NCBI GenBank assembly: GCA_028583685.1 | Contig: JAMXIF010001183.1 | Coordinates: 17,336,655 to 17,400,654, forward strand | Length of the DNA: 64,000 bases | Reading direction: 5' to 3' | Source of the DNA: Petaurus breviceps papuanus | Lineage: Eukaryota > Chordata > Mammalia > Diprotodontia > Petauridae | Part shown: piece by piece, positions 46,846-57,624 of the stretch | Layout of the letters: each line of letters starts with the position of its first letter | How positions within the stretch are numbered: position 1 is the first letter of the stretch | Position numbers and translations under genes: made by a program | Notes under the pieces: generated by a model | Told to the model about the DNA's origin: nothing | Database searches by the model: none | The model's input: only the letters and a program-made list of their open reading frames with translations

Positions 46846-47612
46846 TTCACTTGAACATGGAAGGAAAAATGCCACACGCCCCTTTCTCAGGGAGTGTGTG
46901 CTCCCAGCAACCCTTCCCCCCCATCCTGCATACACACAGGCACTTGTGCACAAGAGCACACAGACAAGGGGTTCTTGGGCTGCCCCAGTCCTCCCTTCTC
47001 ACTGCTTCCTAGAAGAGGAGTTGACAGAGGGTAAATGAGGGCCCCAGACTAGGAAAAGAGCCCCTAACCCCTGTCCCTGGGAGATGGGGGGGGAGGGAGG
47101 GAAGCACCAGGGGCCAGGAGTGAGCAAGTGAAGAGGCCATACCTTTCCAAGTGCTGCTCCACTTGTTCCTTACAATCTCAGCAGGGTGGAGGGAATGTGG
47201 TAAATCCCCAAGGTACAACCCTGACTCTTACCTCTCTCCAGCAAGCTCTCACACCACAGCCCTTTGGTTTCTCAGACAAAACAAAATAAAACTAGCCCTC
47301 ATGAAGCCTGAGGGCAATTGAGAGAGCCTCCTACAGACCCCCCAAACAACTTCAGCAGCGGTTCCACAGAGCACTCTGAGACAAGACTGCTTCTTCCTTC
47401 CTTGCCCAGGCTGGATTCCCAGGCTTGTGGAAGTCTGGGTGGGGGAGGGGATAGGGAGACACACCACTTCCACTTTTGTCTTTTCCTTTAAAAAAGAAGG
47501 GGAGGGGGGGCGAAGGTGACAGGAGGGGTGTGGAGAAAACCCCAAACAGTGTGTGAACTCCAGAGATGGGTGCCGAGCTGAGGCCCCAGATTAGTGAAAG
47601 GTGAGAGGAGGG
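46846..47612 (-). other. DEDD: DEDD 3'UTR
   Basis: Non-coding sequence between stop and polyadenylation signal; single-copy-looking, no repeat recognised. Confidence 0.6.
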
Positions 47613-49688
47613 TCAGGGCAGTGCCTGCAACATCAAGTTCCTCAGGAGTTTCTGTCGACCCAGCTCATAGTCCTCCTCATCCACATTCACCAGCAGCTTG
47701 ATAGCCTCGTGGCCCACAGCCTGTTTAAGTGAGTCTGTGATGAAGACGCCTTTGAGTGCCTCCAGGAGGGAGCCGTTGATGTAGTCGCGCCAAAAGGCAT
47801 CGAGGTAGGTGAGCTCAGAGAACTTGATGTCACAGATGATGGAACCCAGGTCCCGGGACTTGAGGATGGTATTGGCCTGATTGAAACGCTCAAACTGGCG
47901 TTCAAGTGGGTCCTGCTTATTTGAGAAGACGTTGCCCTGCAGAGCTGTCTCATGCTGGCAGTACTCGGCCCTCACCCGAAGCCTGATGTCTATAGGAAAG
48001 AAAAGGTGAGTGCTTAGGCCATACCTTGTTAGAAGAGTAATGGGCTTGGAAGACCAAAGCACTACAGTAAGGGAGTAGTTACCCTTCTCCAGGGAGAGTT
48101 CCCCTATGGCTTCTCTATACATGTCTCATTTCCAGACTTCCTTTATATACCTCTCAGTTTGTTTGAGCCCATGCTTGGACCAAGAGGAAAAGGCAGTGAA
48201 GAAAAAGAGTTCTTAGTAATAGGGCACAATAAGACCATATCACCTCCAAATCAAACTTCATTTGTCGATGTGGGGTTGAACTTTTTCTATATTAAATAGA
48301 CAATCTCATTGTACAAACTACTTTAACTCTTTCTCCACCTTGGACAGGAAGGGACTTAGCAGGGAGAGGCTGCTTCAGAATCATTCTAAAAGGACAACAG
48401 AATCATGACAAGGCAAAGAAGCAGTGCTTCAACCTCTTTCAATGTCCCCATCCATCAAGAAAAAAGTATAGTCTGCCTTTTGGAGAGTACCTTCACTCCC
48501 ACTAACTCCCTGGGCTGTACCATTGCCTCCCTTACCGCACGTCTGTTTCTCCTTGGGGTCTGGTGTCACTGACTTCCGGCGCTTCCGCTGACTTACAAGT
48601 GTTGCTCTCCCTCGAGCTGGCCGTTTGATACACATCTGTTGGCCAGCATTGGGGCAGCACACAACAGGATAGTGGGGAGGCACTGGTGGGAAAAGGGGAA
48701 TAAATGAAGTAGAAACCCATAATCATCTATTCCACTCTCAATTTATGGGACTGCAAATAAATTGATTGCTGTTTAACTCTTTCTTTGGGAAGGAGGGGAA
48801 GAGGCAGGATTAGTGGAAAGTGACAGTGAAAGGGAGAAAAGGACAGTCATCAAACATTTAAAAATAATCCATGAAACCTACAAGAACAGCAGAGAGTACA
48901 CTTAGGGGCATCCCCTTAGCTTTGTGTGGGGCCAAAAGGGGGAAGAGTCAATATCCTTTCACCTGGTTTTGGAAGTTAGGCATAGAATAAGACTAGAATC
49001 CTCTTACTTAGAGGAGCTAAAGGACATCTACATCTTTTCACCTGATTTAGGGGTTTGGGGAGGTCCCGGCTCTGGGTTACTGTGGGCTCTGGGGGTCACG
49101 TAACGGATTGACGTTTCCTCCAGGTATTTGTCTACAAGGTCTGGGCACACTGTGTGTGGGGAGAGAAGAAAAGTAAGTCATTCAGGGAAAGATGGGAGAC
49201 ATACACCCATACCCATCTAATCCTATACTAGGGGTTTTAGATGCCACTCTCATCCAGATGCTTTATAGACTCATACCCTGGGCCACAGTGCCACTCCTCC
49301 CCAGACCTTCATGAATTTCTTCATTGGCCTCCCCGTGTTCCCAGTCCCCAATAACCCCCTCACCAGCCCGCCTCCTCTTGAGTGTGACATAGGGCAGCAG
49401 GTCATGTCGAGTGATGATGCGTAGCAGCTGCAGCACCTGTCGAAAGTTACTTTCATCACATCGGCCCTGACGCTCCAGCGCTAATAAGAAATCTCGTCCA
49501 CTTCGAATGAGGCCACGCTCATGGTCATCAATTACATCAACAAAAAGGAAGGAGAGGACACGCACATCTCGGTGCGTTAGGTGGGTGCCCACGATGTCAA
49601 ACATTCGGTGCAGGCTGTATAGCCCATGCTCCTGCTCTCCCCGCTCCTCAGGCCATACTTGGCTGGCCCGCCGCTTTAGCCCTGCCAT
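47613..49688 (-). CDS. DEDD: Death effector domain-containing protein DEDD, complete, 4 coding exons
   Basis: Minus-strand coding exons: 49688-49364, 49149-49042, 48682-48536, 47989-47613, GT/AG introns, exactly 318 residues as in human. The death effector domain spans about residues 25-103 (YSLHRMFDIVG, VRVLSFLFVDVIDD, GRDFLLALERQGRCDESNF). Basic nuclear-localisation stretches follow: LKRRRA (about 104-109) and SQRKRRKSVTPDPKEK in the third exon. The C-terminal 125 residues (RLRVRAEYCQHETALQGN to LLRNLMLQALP) are almost identical to human. DEDD is a mainly nuclear/nucleolar protein linked to apoptosis and to restraint of Cdk1/cyclin B1. The codons around the exon-2 C-terminus (AHSNPEPGPPQTPKS) are the most diverged part. 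Confidence 0.98.
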
Positions 49689-50242
49689 GCTGGGGGCTCA
49701 GGTGCACACTGCTCTCCAGAGCCCCTGTTCACTTGCTACGATCCCCACTGTGCTGTAAGAACAAGGGGAACATCAATGAATTGGAGTTTGGTGCCCATCC
49801 TTACTAGGAAAAGTTCTCCCAGCTTTGAAATCCATTTAGGGATAGGAAACAGTTTACCTTCCCCAAGCTGGCATTTTCTGCCCATTTTTAAGTGTTGTGT
49901 TCTTAGAAGAGATGCTGTCAAGTATCACCTTAATCATCCCCCCCCCACTTCCCAGACACTTTTTCCGTCCCACTTCCCATCTCCTGCCACAGAGATGCCC
50001 CCTTCCCATACTAGTTCAGCTCACCATGAAGAAGATAGGGAAATCTGGGTTCTAGCTCTAGTGCCTAAAATATTCCCAGCCACTGCAGCAGACGTAATGA
50101 GTTATGGAAGAAACCTTAGAAGTCATCATGTCTAATTTCATTTTTAGAGATTAGGAAAATGAGGCTTGGAGAAGTAAACTGAATTGTGGTAGTTCCCCTC
50201 TGGTAACAGTTCACAGCAGAATCAGAGCTTGAGCACAACCTA

Positions 50243-50402
50243 TACTCTGTTGATTCCTAGCTCTGCTATTTCTTGTGTGACTGGGCAAGACAATTAACCT
50301 CTCTGGGCTTATTTGTGTATCTGTAAAAGTTCAGACTAAATGACCCTTCATCCCTATGACCAGATCTATAACTTTGATTCACTGTGGCTGTTTTTTTTTT
50401 TT
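50243..50402 (+). repeat. Left arm of inverted duplication (MIR-derived)
   Basis: Includes 'gattcctagctctgctatttcttgtgtgactgggcaagac' through 'tttgattcactgtggctg' plus a T run. The core (about 50252-50390) matches the reverse complement of 51782-51921 with a single mismatch seen (cTtcatcc vs cTccatcc). The text itself is a MIR relic. Confidence 0.92.
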
Positions 50403-50459
50403 CTCAACTGCTCCTGATGATAGCATGAGCACTCTGCACCTCTCTAGTCCAGTCATCCT

Positions 50460-50800
50460 TTCTCCTAGCTGGTCAGTTAGTCAACAAACATTGCAAAGCT
50501 ACAAAGATAGGAAGAAGACAGTTTCTGCTTTTAAGGGGAAAGACAACATAACCATCATGTATAAACAGGATATATAGGATAACTGGAGATAATCATCAAA
50601 TGGAAGAGACTGACATTAAGGGGGAATCAAGAAAGACTTCTTGTAGGTTGGGTTTTAGCTGGAACTTGAAGGAAGTGAGAAGGCAGAGATGAGAAAGAAG
50701 AAAATTCCAGGCATGAGAGACAAGTTAGTGAAAATGATCCAAGTTGGGAGACTGAGTGTCTTGTGTATGTCTAGAGGTCAAAGAACTGACTGTGTTTTCC
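50460..50800 (-). repeat. L2 LINE, reverse, in DEDD 5' intron
   Basis: 'agtcaacaaacattgcaaagc', 'aagaaagacttcttgtaggttgggttttagctggaacttgaaggaag', 'attccaggcatgagagacaag', same order as 12617-13190. Confidence 0.8.
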
Positions 50801-51771
50801 CCAGGCTTGGTTAGATCAAGAACCCCTGACCTACATCATAGTTTTGAGAGGAGTACACACAAAGGTGGCTAGGATACCAGCCACAGTTGCTGCCTGTGAG
50901 ATTACAGGGACAAGAGATTCACTTATAAGGTAGTACTGCTTTACCTGCTTTTTTCTGAAAGACCTCCCAGCAGGAGTGACATCAGGTGGCAAAAGCTACT
51001 CTCAGAAGTCCAAGAAGACCTAATCTCTGCCTCTAGCCACCTTAAAATATTATAAGCAAGACAGATAAATGGACTAGAAAGTAAAGGAAATTTGAAAGAA
51101 TTTTTTCAGGCAGGTTTAAACTGAGTAATCTTCATGAACAGCAGGGGAAGTTACCAAGTTTTCAGACTTCCCCTAGTAAAGCTCCTTTTGTGAGTTGATG
51201 TTCCAGGAGACTGCAGTAAACCAAGTAACACACTTGAAAATCAAGTCCCAACACATAATTCAGGTTTCTAAGTATCAAACCAGAATTCCACTACTATTTT
51301 CACTACTTCAAACTAATATCATTACTTCACTACTACCCTGCTCATGATCTGGACACAGCACCATTAACAGCCTTATCTGTTGTAGCAAAGCCCAGAAATA
51401 GCTTCCTCACTAAAAGAACAGACCACTCTACTTATTTTTTGCATGAACAAATTTAAGTCCTAAGACCAATAAAGGAATTAACAAAGTACTTTTCTACCAG
51501 AAACACTTTACTAATGGGTCTTAGGGGAAAGACCATGATTAGGATACTGGTTAGCAGGACTTGGCTTGATCTTTACTACTGTTTCAGGGAGTCTAGAAAG
51601 ATAAGAGGGGAATAATAGAACTAGTCTCTTTTAGAAAAGAGAAGGGGAAGAACCAGTAGTGACAGAATTTGGTATTCCACTAGGACCTCTGAGAGGAATG
51701 TGGCCCATACCAAGATTTGAGAGCTTAGATGCCCCAACTCCCAAACATGCAGAAGGCCTGGGGAACCCCTG

Positions 51772-51928
51772 AAAAAAAAAACAGCCACAGTGAATCAAAG
51801 TTATAGATCTGGTCATAGGGATGGAGGGTCATTTAGTCTGAACTTTTACAGATACACAAATAAGCCCAGAGAGGTTAATTGTCTTGCCCAGTCACACAAG
51901 AAATAGCAGAGCTAGGAATCAAACAGGT
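51772..51928 (-). repeat. Right arm of inverted duplication (MIR-derived)
   Basis: Reverse complement of the left arm, about 1.37 kb away. Starts in an A run and 'cagccacagtgaatcaaag', ends 'agagctaggaatcaaacagg', with small indels only at the outer edge. Confidence 0.92.
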
Positions 51929-54449
51929 ACCGTAACTTCAAGTCCATCATTCTTTTTTTCTGTGGCCTCCACAGTTGAGCTATCCATCCACAAGCCAGAT
52001 CTTTTTCACCTCAATTTCACACCTCCAGCTGTCCCCAAGATAGGGATAGCAAGAACAGTTTCTTGCTTCTAGCTGGTCAGAAAGCACAGCCATTTAAGAG
52101 TAGTCTACCTTACCCCCTATACCCAGCTGTTAGTTGTGAGGGTCAAAGGATATAGGCAGCTAGACAGGTAAATACCTCACTTCCAATCAATCAGAATAGG
52201 TTTCCCTCAAGTGTCCCCAATTCAGATTACAGCCTTGTTGAATCCTGAAATTTTCCTTAAGACAATAAATACAGCAGTGTCTCCCTTCTGTAACTCCCCC
52301 ACCTCCCTGCCCAAAAGTACTGCAGCCACAGCAGAGTAACAATCAGGGAGAAGTCTAAGATAGGTCTGAATTATCCAGACCCAGAGCATTTTGATGCTAA
52401 TTTCCCCAAATTCCAGAAAGTAGCTCAACCTACTAAGCCCCAAGTCAAAAGATCACATAGATTAAGACTTGAGACCTCAGAAGTCACTTTACAGAGAAGG
52501 AAACTGAGGCCTTATGATGAGGACCATGTGGTCATTCAGCCAACAGTGGGTGTCGGCCTCACTACAAGCTAACTAGACAAATCTGAAGATGCTTATGTGA
52601 ACCCTGTTTTGGGATCATAGATCAAGCCTCACATTCATTTCAATCTTTATTCTAGTCTTCATTGCAGAATGGGATAGTGTGACTTCATTCTTCATTTACT
52701 ACAGGGAGCAGAACTGAGGGGAGGCGGGGTTACAAGGTTCCCAAAGATATGCCAATTAAGTTATGATGGATGACTAGAGACAGCCTGACTTAAATCACAC
52801 TTGAAATAGGCCACCACTTCCTTTACAATCCGGATCCAGGAGTTTGCTCAACTTCATCACTAGCAGAACTTGTCCCCCCTCAACCTCCGTGCCACTCAGC
52901 TGCCTGTATCAGTGAGGTGAAAGAAACAATGAATGAGACTCAGATCCCAGTTATGTAAAAAGGAAAGAATGCTCCATTCCAAAGAGAATGTCAAAGGGAT
53001 CTATGGGTCTTGATATATGCCTGTTAAATGGCATAAGGTGAATAATCCAGTAGCTTCCAAAACCCAAAATCTTCCTCTTACCCTAAGGCTGGGCTGGTGC
53101 CAATAAGAATCTCTGTGCATGATAACTACAGTGGATCAAGGAGACTGATCCACCAGATACTTTGGGTTGGCCCAGGGTGAACAGTACCGGTGTCTCCTAT
53201 CTAATGAATTGACCATTACCTTAGAAGTGTGTGGACTGAGAATGATTTAAGATTGGTTCAAACATATACTCAGCTACCTAGATTTGATACACTAGTCAGG
53301 AAGTAAAGTACCATTTACCCCAACATCTGAAGCGTGGGATTCACCCCAAACAAGTTTCTCTTTAAGACCAAAAAGTCAATATTTCTTTCCTTTTCCCTTT
53401 TCCCTGAATGGGAGCAAAAATCAGTTAAACCACCTATGCAAGAAGCTTTTCTTTTCCATCTCCCTAGCAGTTATGTTGAAATACAACAGCAAAACATGAG
53501 TCAATTCTCAATTTCTAAAACAAAGAAAACCAGACACAGTCACAACCATACATGCTGTTCCAGAGACCACAGAAACAACCTAAGGATTTTTTCACTGAAA
53601 TAACCTAACCCTAAGATTAGAGACAAAAGAAGGGCAAGATTAACCTGACCAGACCTGCCAAATGCCTTCAGGCATCCCAACTTCTATTTCCCCTCAACAA
53701 AACCTAACCCCAAGAATTCCCTGTCTTCTCCTTGACAGACACATGGCAGAGGTAACAAGTTCAATGACTGCTGGGAAAACTGAACACAGTGAACACTTAA
53801 ATGGAAGAATGACACTTCATCTACCCCCAGATTCCATGCTTCCCCAGTTCCTGTTTATGTTGTGAACGAGGAAAGACTAATGTTGACAGTTTCTCACTAC
53901 CCCCCTTTCCCAAGAATATGGTGGATTAAGTGGCTACGTACAGTCAAAGCTTAAGATCCAGCCGGTTCCTATATCTCTAACAAGGCGCAAGAGAACCCCT
54001 TGTTAGGGATATAGGACGTGATGTCTCTTGTTAGAACCTCTGCCCCTTACGTGACACGCACAAGTGTTCTGTTAGGGCTGCAATACTCAAATGCCAAAAT
54101 GTCACTAGGCTCTCAGGAGTCCGCATTTTCTACACAGAGAATGACTACTCCCTCCCCGACACCGCAAGGAGATGGAGACTCACTTAATGGGCCCTGTGGT
54201 CCTAGACAATGACTGTCCAGTTTTGTTTTTGGGTTTTTTTTCCCCGGTCTCCTCCTTCCCGCAACCACCTCCTTTCCACCAAAAACTCCAACCCGGCAAT
54301 GACAGTTTCCTCGCTCTGCTCTTTTTTGTTTTTTGACTTAAAAAATACAAAAGTACTGTTCTTCCTCCGCATCCGCACATCACCTCCCCATTCACCCCCA
54401 CCCCACGAAGAAAAATCAGCCCAAGAACATTGAAGTAGGGAGCTCCCGA

Positions 54450-55330
54450 GAAAGTCCAAGAGTTGCTCGCTTCCTGCCCCGGTGCTCGGCAAGCCCCCAA
54501 CAGCCACGGCACGTCCCGGGGGTGCCTGAGCCGCCCACCCCCTCCAGGCCGGGGACAGCCGGCGCTGCCCAACTCTGCCCAGCCCTCTCCACCAAGCCCC
54601 GGGGCGCGAGCGGCCCGGGATCTCCCCGCATTCAGCCCTCCCCGCCCCCCAACTCTGCCCCGGGCCTCTCCACCCTCCCCCTCTCCAGCTCACACTTTTC
54701 CTCCAGCCTCGCCCTTTCCCCATCCGACGCCGGCCGAAGGCAACTCCCTCCCCCGCGGCCAACTCTCTCCTCGCCCCCCTTCCTCGGCCCCTCCCCAACC
54801 TGGCTCCTCACACTCCTCCTCCGCCTCTGCCCCACATGCCCCCTCGGCCTCCCCTCGCGTTTATTTCGGCTCAGCTCCTCCCCTTCCCCTTCGCCTTCTC
54901 CCCTACCTCTTTCCCGGTCTCCGCCCCGCCCCAGACCCACGGTTGCCCCCTCCCCTCCCCTCGCCTCACCTCACCTCTCGGCGTCCCGACCCGTCTCCGC
55001 CCCTCCCCTTCCCTCAGCTCCCCCGGGTAGAACCCGTAGTCGCCACCTCCCCTTCCCCACCCCCAGGGCCCACCGCCTCCCAGCCCCGCCCCTCTCCGTT
55101 CCCCCTCCCGGGCCTCACTCTCGGCTCAGACTCGGCGCCGCCATGTTGGGTCCATCAGCTCCGCTCTCCCGGGTCCCGTCTCGCAGAGCAGCATCCGGGC
55201 CCTCGCCGCTGCCGCCGCCGCCGCCGCCGCCGCCGCGGGCGTGAGGAAGGGGGAGGGCACGGAGACGGGCGGGGGTGGCTTCATCCGGGAAACCGCGGCC
55301 TGTAACCTGGGCGGTTGCGGCGACTTCGGC
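54450..55330 (-). promoter_or_regulatory. DEDD: CpG island and probable DEDD first exon
   Basis: Very C- and CpG-rich. A non-coding first exon probably ends at 55119 (donor GTGAGG on the minus strand) and includes a YY1-type site, minus strand AACATGGCGGC (55137-55147), and a CGG repeat. Other donor-like GTGAG strings near 54970-54980 make the exon boundary uncertain. The 280-codon proline-rich plus-strand frame here is a composition artefact. Confidence 0.6.
55206..55236 (-). repeat. CGG/CCG trinucleotide repeat near the DEDD start
   Basis: About nine CCG units on the plus strand (CGG on the DEDD sense strand), placed where the 5'UTR or core promoter should be. Confidence 0.9.
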
Positions 55331-55640
55331 ACCATTAAGAAGAATTGGGACCGGCAGCCATGTTGAGTGAGGGCGGCCTGGCAGTGACGGGCACCCGTGA
55401 GGCCTTGGCGTCAGAGTAAGTAAAAAGACTAGAGGCTGGTGGCCATTTTTGGTAGGGGCAGGTCGGGAATGTTGGGCGTTCCTGGTAGCTTTGGCTTCGA
55501 GACCATAGAAGGGAATGGAGAAGGGCAGCCATATTTAGTGAGGAAAAACGGGTAGCTTCTGTGCCCGGCTCCTGCTGGCTTCACCGGTGTTAGATAGAAG
55601 GGGAAAAGGCAGCCATTGCAGATAAGGGCGGAACTGGCGC
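55320..55640 (+). repeat. Degenerate ~85-bp tandem array with YY1-like motifs
   Basis: Four units start with GGCAGCCATGTTGAGTGAGG (55353), GGTGGCCATTTTTGG (55438), GGCAGCCATATTTAGTGAGG (55524) and GGCAGCCATTGCAGATAAGG (55608): spacings 85, 86 and 84 bases. Flanking text also repeats, for example 'cttcggcaccattaagaagaattggga' before unit 1 and 'cttcgagaccatagaagggaatgga' before unit 3. The GCCATnTT cores fit YY1 sites; unit 4 is the weakest. Confidence 0.75.
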
Positions 55641-55767
55641 GAGAGGCTGCAGGGCCCGGGATAGAGGAAAAGACAAGGCTTCGAAGACTGGCAAGAACTG
55701 GGCAGAGAGGTCCTCGTCAATAAGTTGTGTTCAGGACCTCAGATCGGGACACGTGGTCTGATGAAGA

Positions 55768-55900
55768 GCTGTTACCCCCCCCCCCCCTGTTCAAACCCCA
55801 GGGCCCCCCGCCTCCCCCCCCCCCCGCCCCACACACTCTTCTCTTCTTTCTCTTCTACTCTCCCCTCCTCTCCTCTCTCTCTTTATCTCTCTCTTTCCCT
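55768..55900 (+). repeat. C-run and CT-rich low-complexity tract
   Basis: C runs at about 55774-55787 and 55811-55824, then 'ctcttctc'-type pyrimidines to 55900. Confidence 0.9.
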
Positions 55901-55907
55901 CTGGGGT

Positions 55908-56015
55908 GCTAAACCTGGAATTAGGAGGATCCAGCCTCAGACACCCAGCAGTGTGACCTTGGGTATGTCACTTAACCTCTGTTTTCCTCATTTTCTTCAA
56001 AAAGTTGTTGGGCTT
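55908..56015 (+). repeat. Partial marsupial tRNA-type SINE
   Basis: 'ctggaattaggaggatccagcctcagacac', 'gtgtgaccttgggtatgtcacttaacctctg'; the head is missing. Confidence 0.75.
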
Positions 56016-56026
56016 TCCTTTTTTTT

Positions 56027-56180
56027 TTTTCTTAAGAGTAATGATGTCTTGACTCTTACATGAAGTGGATATAAATGAGGCAGAGTTGCAAGCCTCACTC
56101 TTCCAGAGTTATGGAAGTACAGTGGCAAGACCTTAGTGCTTTCCACACCTGGTCCAGCTCTGAGCCCTCTGCCTGCTGCA
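56027..56180 (+). repeat. Second SINE-like family, partial
   Basis: 'gatgtcttgactctta', 'ggatataaatgaggcagagttgcaagcctcactc', 'gtacagtggcaagacctt' parallel the copy at 25270-25482. Confidence 0.65.
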
Positions 56181-56425
56181 GCCCTCTTCAGGGCCCTTGG
56201 AAGAAATTGTCATCTGCCCCTTTCTCCAGGGAAGTCTTCACGTGCTTGGGGAACACCCCACTAAGTCACTAAAGGTGTGAGACCCCTTGTCTGCCTCCAG
56301 CCTGGGTTAGCCCTGCTGTCCCGATGGTCCTGCTGGGGGTGGCTTCTTGGAGCACCCCTGGAGTGCCCTGGAAAAGGCTTGTCCTGCTCAATCACCTGGA
56401 CCCTCTGGATGGAAATGAGGCTGGT
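56181..56425. other. Unassigned
   Basis: No gene or repeat assigned. Confidence 0.4.
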
Positions 56426-56484
56426 ACAGACAGACAGACGGACGGAGGGACGGAAAGACAGACACGGACACACACACACACACC
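56426..56484 (+). repeat. (ACAG)n/(ACGG)n/(AC)n microsatellite
   Basis: 'acagacagacagacggacgg', then 'cacacacacacacacc'. Confidence 0.9.
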
Positions 56485-57141
56485 ATGTTAGAACAAATAC
56501 CAGATGGAACAGAATGGCATGAACATGGTAGCAGAACCTCAGCACCGATGGGACTGACAGCTCTGGAAGAAGGCTCGGAGCTACAGTACAGACTGTTATA
56601 AAACAGGGATGGAGTGTTTGCCAACAGCTGGAGATGGTGACCTTGATTGAAACAGTGTCATTTAGTTGTGTGGACTTGTAATGTAATGCCAAGGAAAGGC
56701 AACTTCCCAAGGTTCAAAATACCAGCATAGGTGCTCTCCATTTTATTCAGTGACAAATTGAGAACTGAGAAGATCAAAACATGACATCATTCAAAATACA
56801 GTATTTACTATGTGTGATTAAATAATCTCCAAGTACTACCCCACCCCAGGACCTTCCATTCATTCAATCAATTACAAAGTCCCTGTTCTAAATACTACTC
56901 CACCCCTAGGCTGTACCTTCAATTAGTCCACCACAAAACCCCTCTTCTCAAATGGAGATTAGTTTCCAATCTAAGTAAAGTACATTCATTTGTTCAACCA
57001 TAAAACACAAAAAGGTCAAAAGTTCCCCACCCCTAGATCACAATTGAATCTACCCCAGAGTTACAACAAGTTTAAGCACAGCACTTAATACCCAAATGGA
57101 GGTCTTTCTTCATCTTGACAGGAGGCAAGTTCTCAGCAATC

Positions 57142-57624
57142 TTAAGTTCCTGGGGAGACAAGGCTTAGCAAGGCCACAAGATACATTGCCAGTCTCTTCA
57201 TTAATTCATCCTCTGTCTGCAGAACAGTCCTAGAACCCCTGAAAACATTAGCAAAACCCTCTCCCAGGATTTCTGTAAACATACAACAAGAAAATCCTTC
57301 TTCAGGGCTTCTGAACCAACAGAAAGGTTCCCAGACCCCTGCAACAACAGCACTGTCCTTCACCAGTGGACAGTATTCACTCTCTGTCTGCAGGACAGTC
57401 TCAGTAGCTCTGAACCAACAGAAAGGTTCCCAGACCCCTGCAACAACAGCACTGTCCTTCACCAGTGGACAGTATTCACTCTCTGTCTGCAGGACAGTCT
57501 CAGGAGCTCTTAGCCAACAGCCAGGTTCCAGGACTTCTTCAACAACAGGACTGTCTTTCACCAGTGGACAAATCTGGCAAAACAACATCAAAACAGACAG
57601 ACAAAGTACCAGCAAAGCAGCCAT
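57142..57624 (-). CDS. Unrecognised 160-residue frame: signal peptide plus three 33-residue repeats
   Basis: The minus strand opens MAALLVLCLSVLMLFCQI, a good signal-peptide pattern, with G at -3 and +4 of the ATG. Then come three tandem repeats of the form CPLVKDSxVV..V.EP.CW.R..ETVLQTESEY (33 residues, 99 bp; the second and third nearly identical), the last running into a variable tail with FRGSRTVLQTEDELM and a hydrophobic end. A TATA-like TTTAAATA lies upstream on the minus strand (about 57999-58006) and AATAAA downstream (56742-56747). Inverted TGACATCATT copies sit at 56782-56791 and 58024-58033. I do not recognise the protein. It may be a single-exon secreted protein, or a chance frame in an unnamed mobile repeat carrying a 99-bp minisatellite; I lean slightly to the latter. 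Confidence 0.25.
   Translation of the reverse strand: MAALLVLCLSVLMLFCQICPLVKDSPVVEEVLEPGCWLRAPETVLQTESEYCPLVKDSAVVAGVWEPFCWFRATETVLQTESEYCPLVKDSAVVAGVWEPFCWFRSPEEGFSCCMFTEILGEGFANVFRGSRTVLQTEDELMKRLAMYLVALLSLVSPGT
57205..57590 (+). repeat. 99-bp tandem repeat
   Basis: 'gcaacaacagcactgtccttcaccagtggacag' occurs at 57341 and 57440 with nearly identical surroundings. A diverged third copy lies at about 57538 and a partial one to the left. Confidence 0.92.

Larger units (their letters stand above)
49689..55118 (-). other. DEDD: DEDD 5'UTR (exon 2) and long 5' intron
   Basis: The first coding exon probably starts at 49752, after a consensus acceptor (minus strand TTCTTACAG). Upstream lies a ~5.3 kb intron reaching a donor-like CCGAGA|GTGAGG at about 55113-55119. 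The intron carries a worn MIR near 50105-50245, an L2 (50460-50800) and a near-identical inverted duplication (50243-50402 with 51772-51928). The rest shows no gene. Confidence 0.65.

Noticed and set aside
54463-55305. 280-codon and 240-codon plus-strand frames in the DEDD CpG island
   Set aside because: Pro/Ser/Arg-rich translations from C-rich promoter DNA, present in several frames at once; no domain and antisense to the DEDD first exon.
55361-55420. Short frame MLSEGGLAVTGTREALASE
   Set aside because: 19 codons within the tandem array; no evidence of translation.
56261-56710. 149-codon minus-strand frame rich in Cys, Val and Ser
   Set aside because: Its middle is the translated AC/ACAG microsatellite and no family resemblance is seen.
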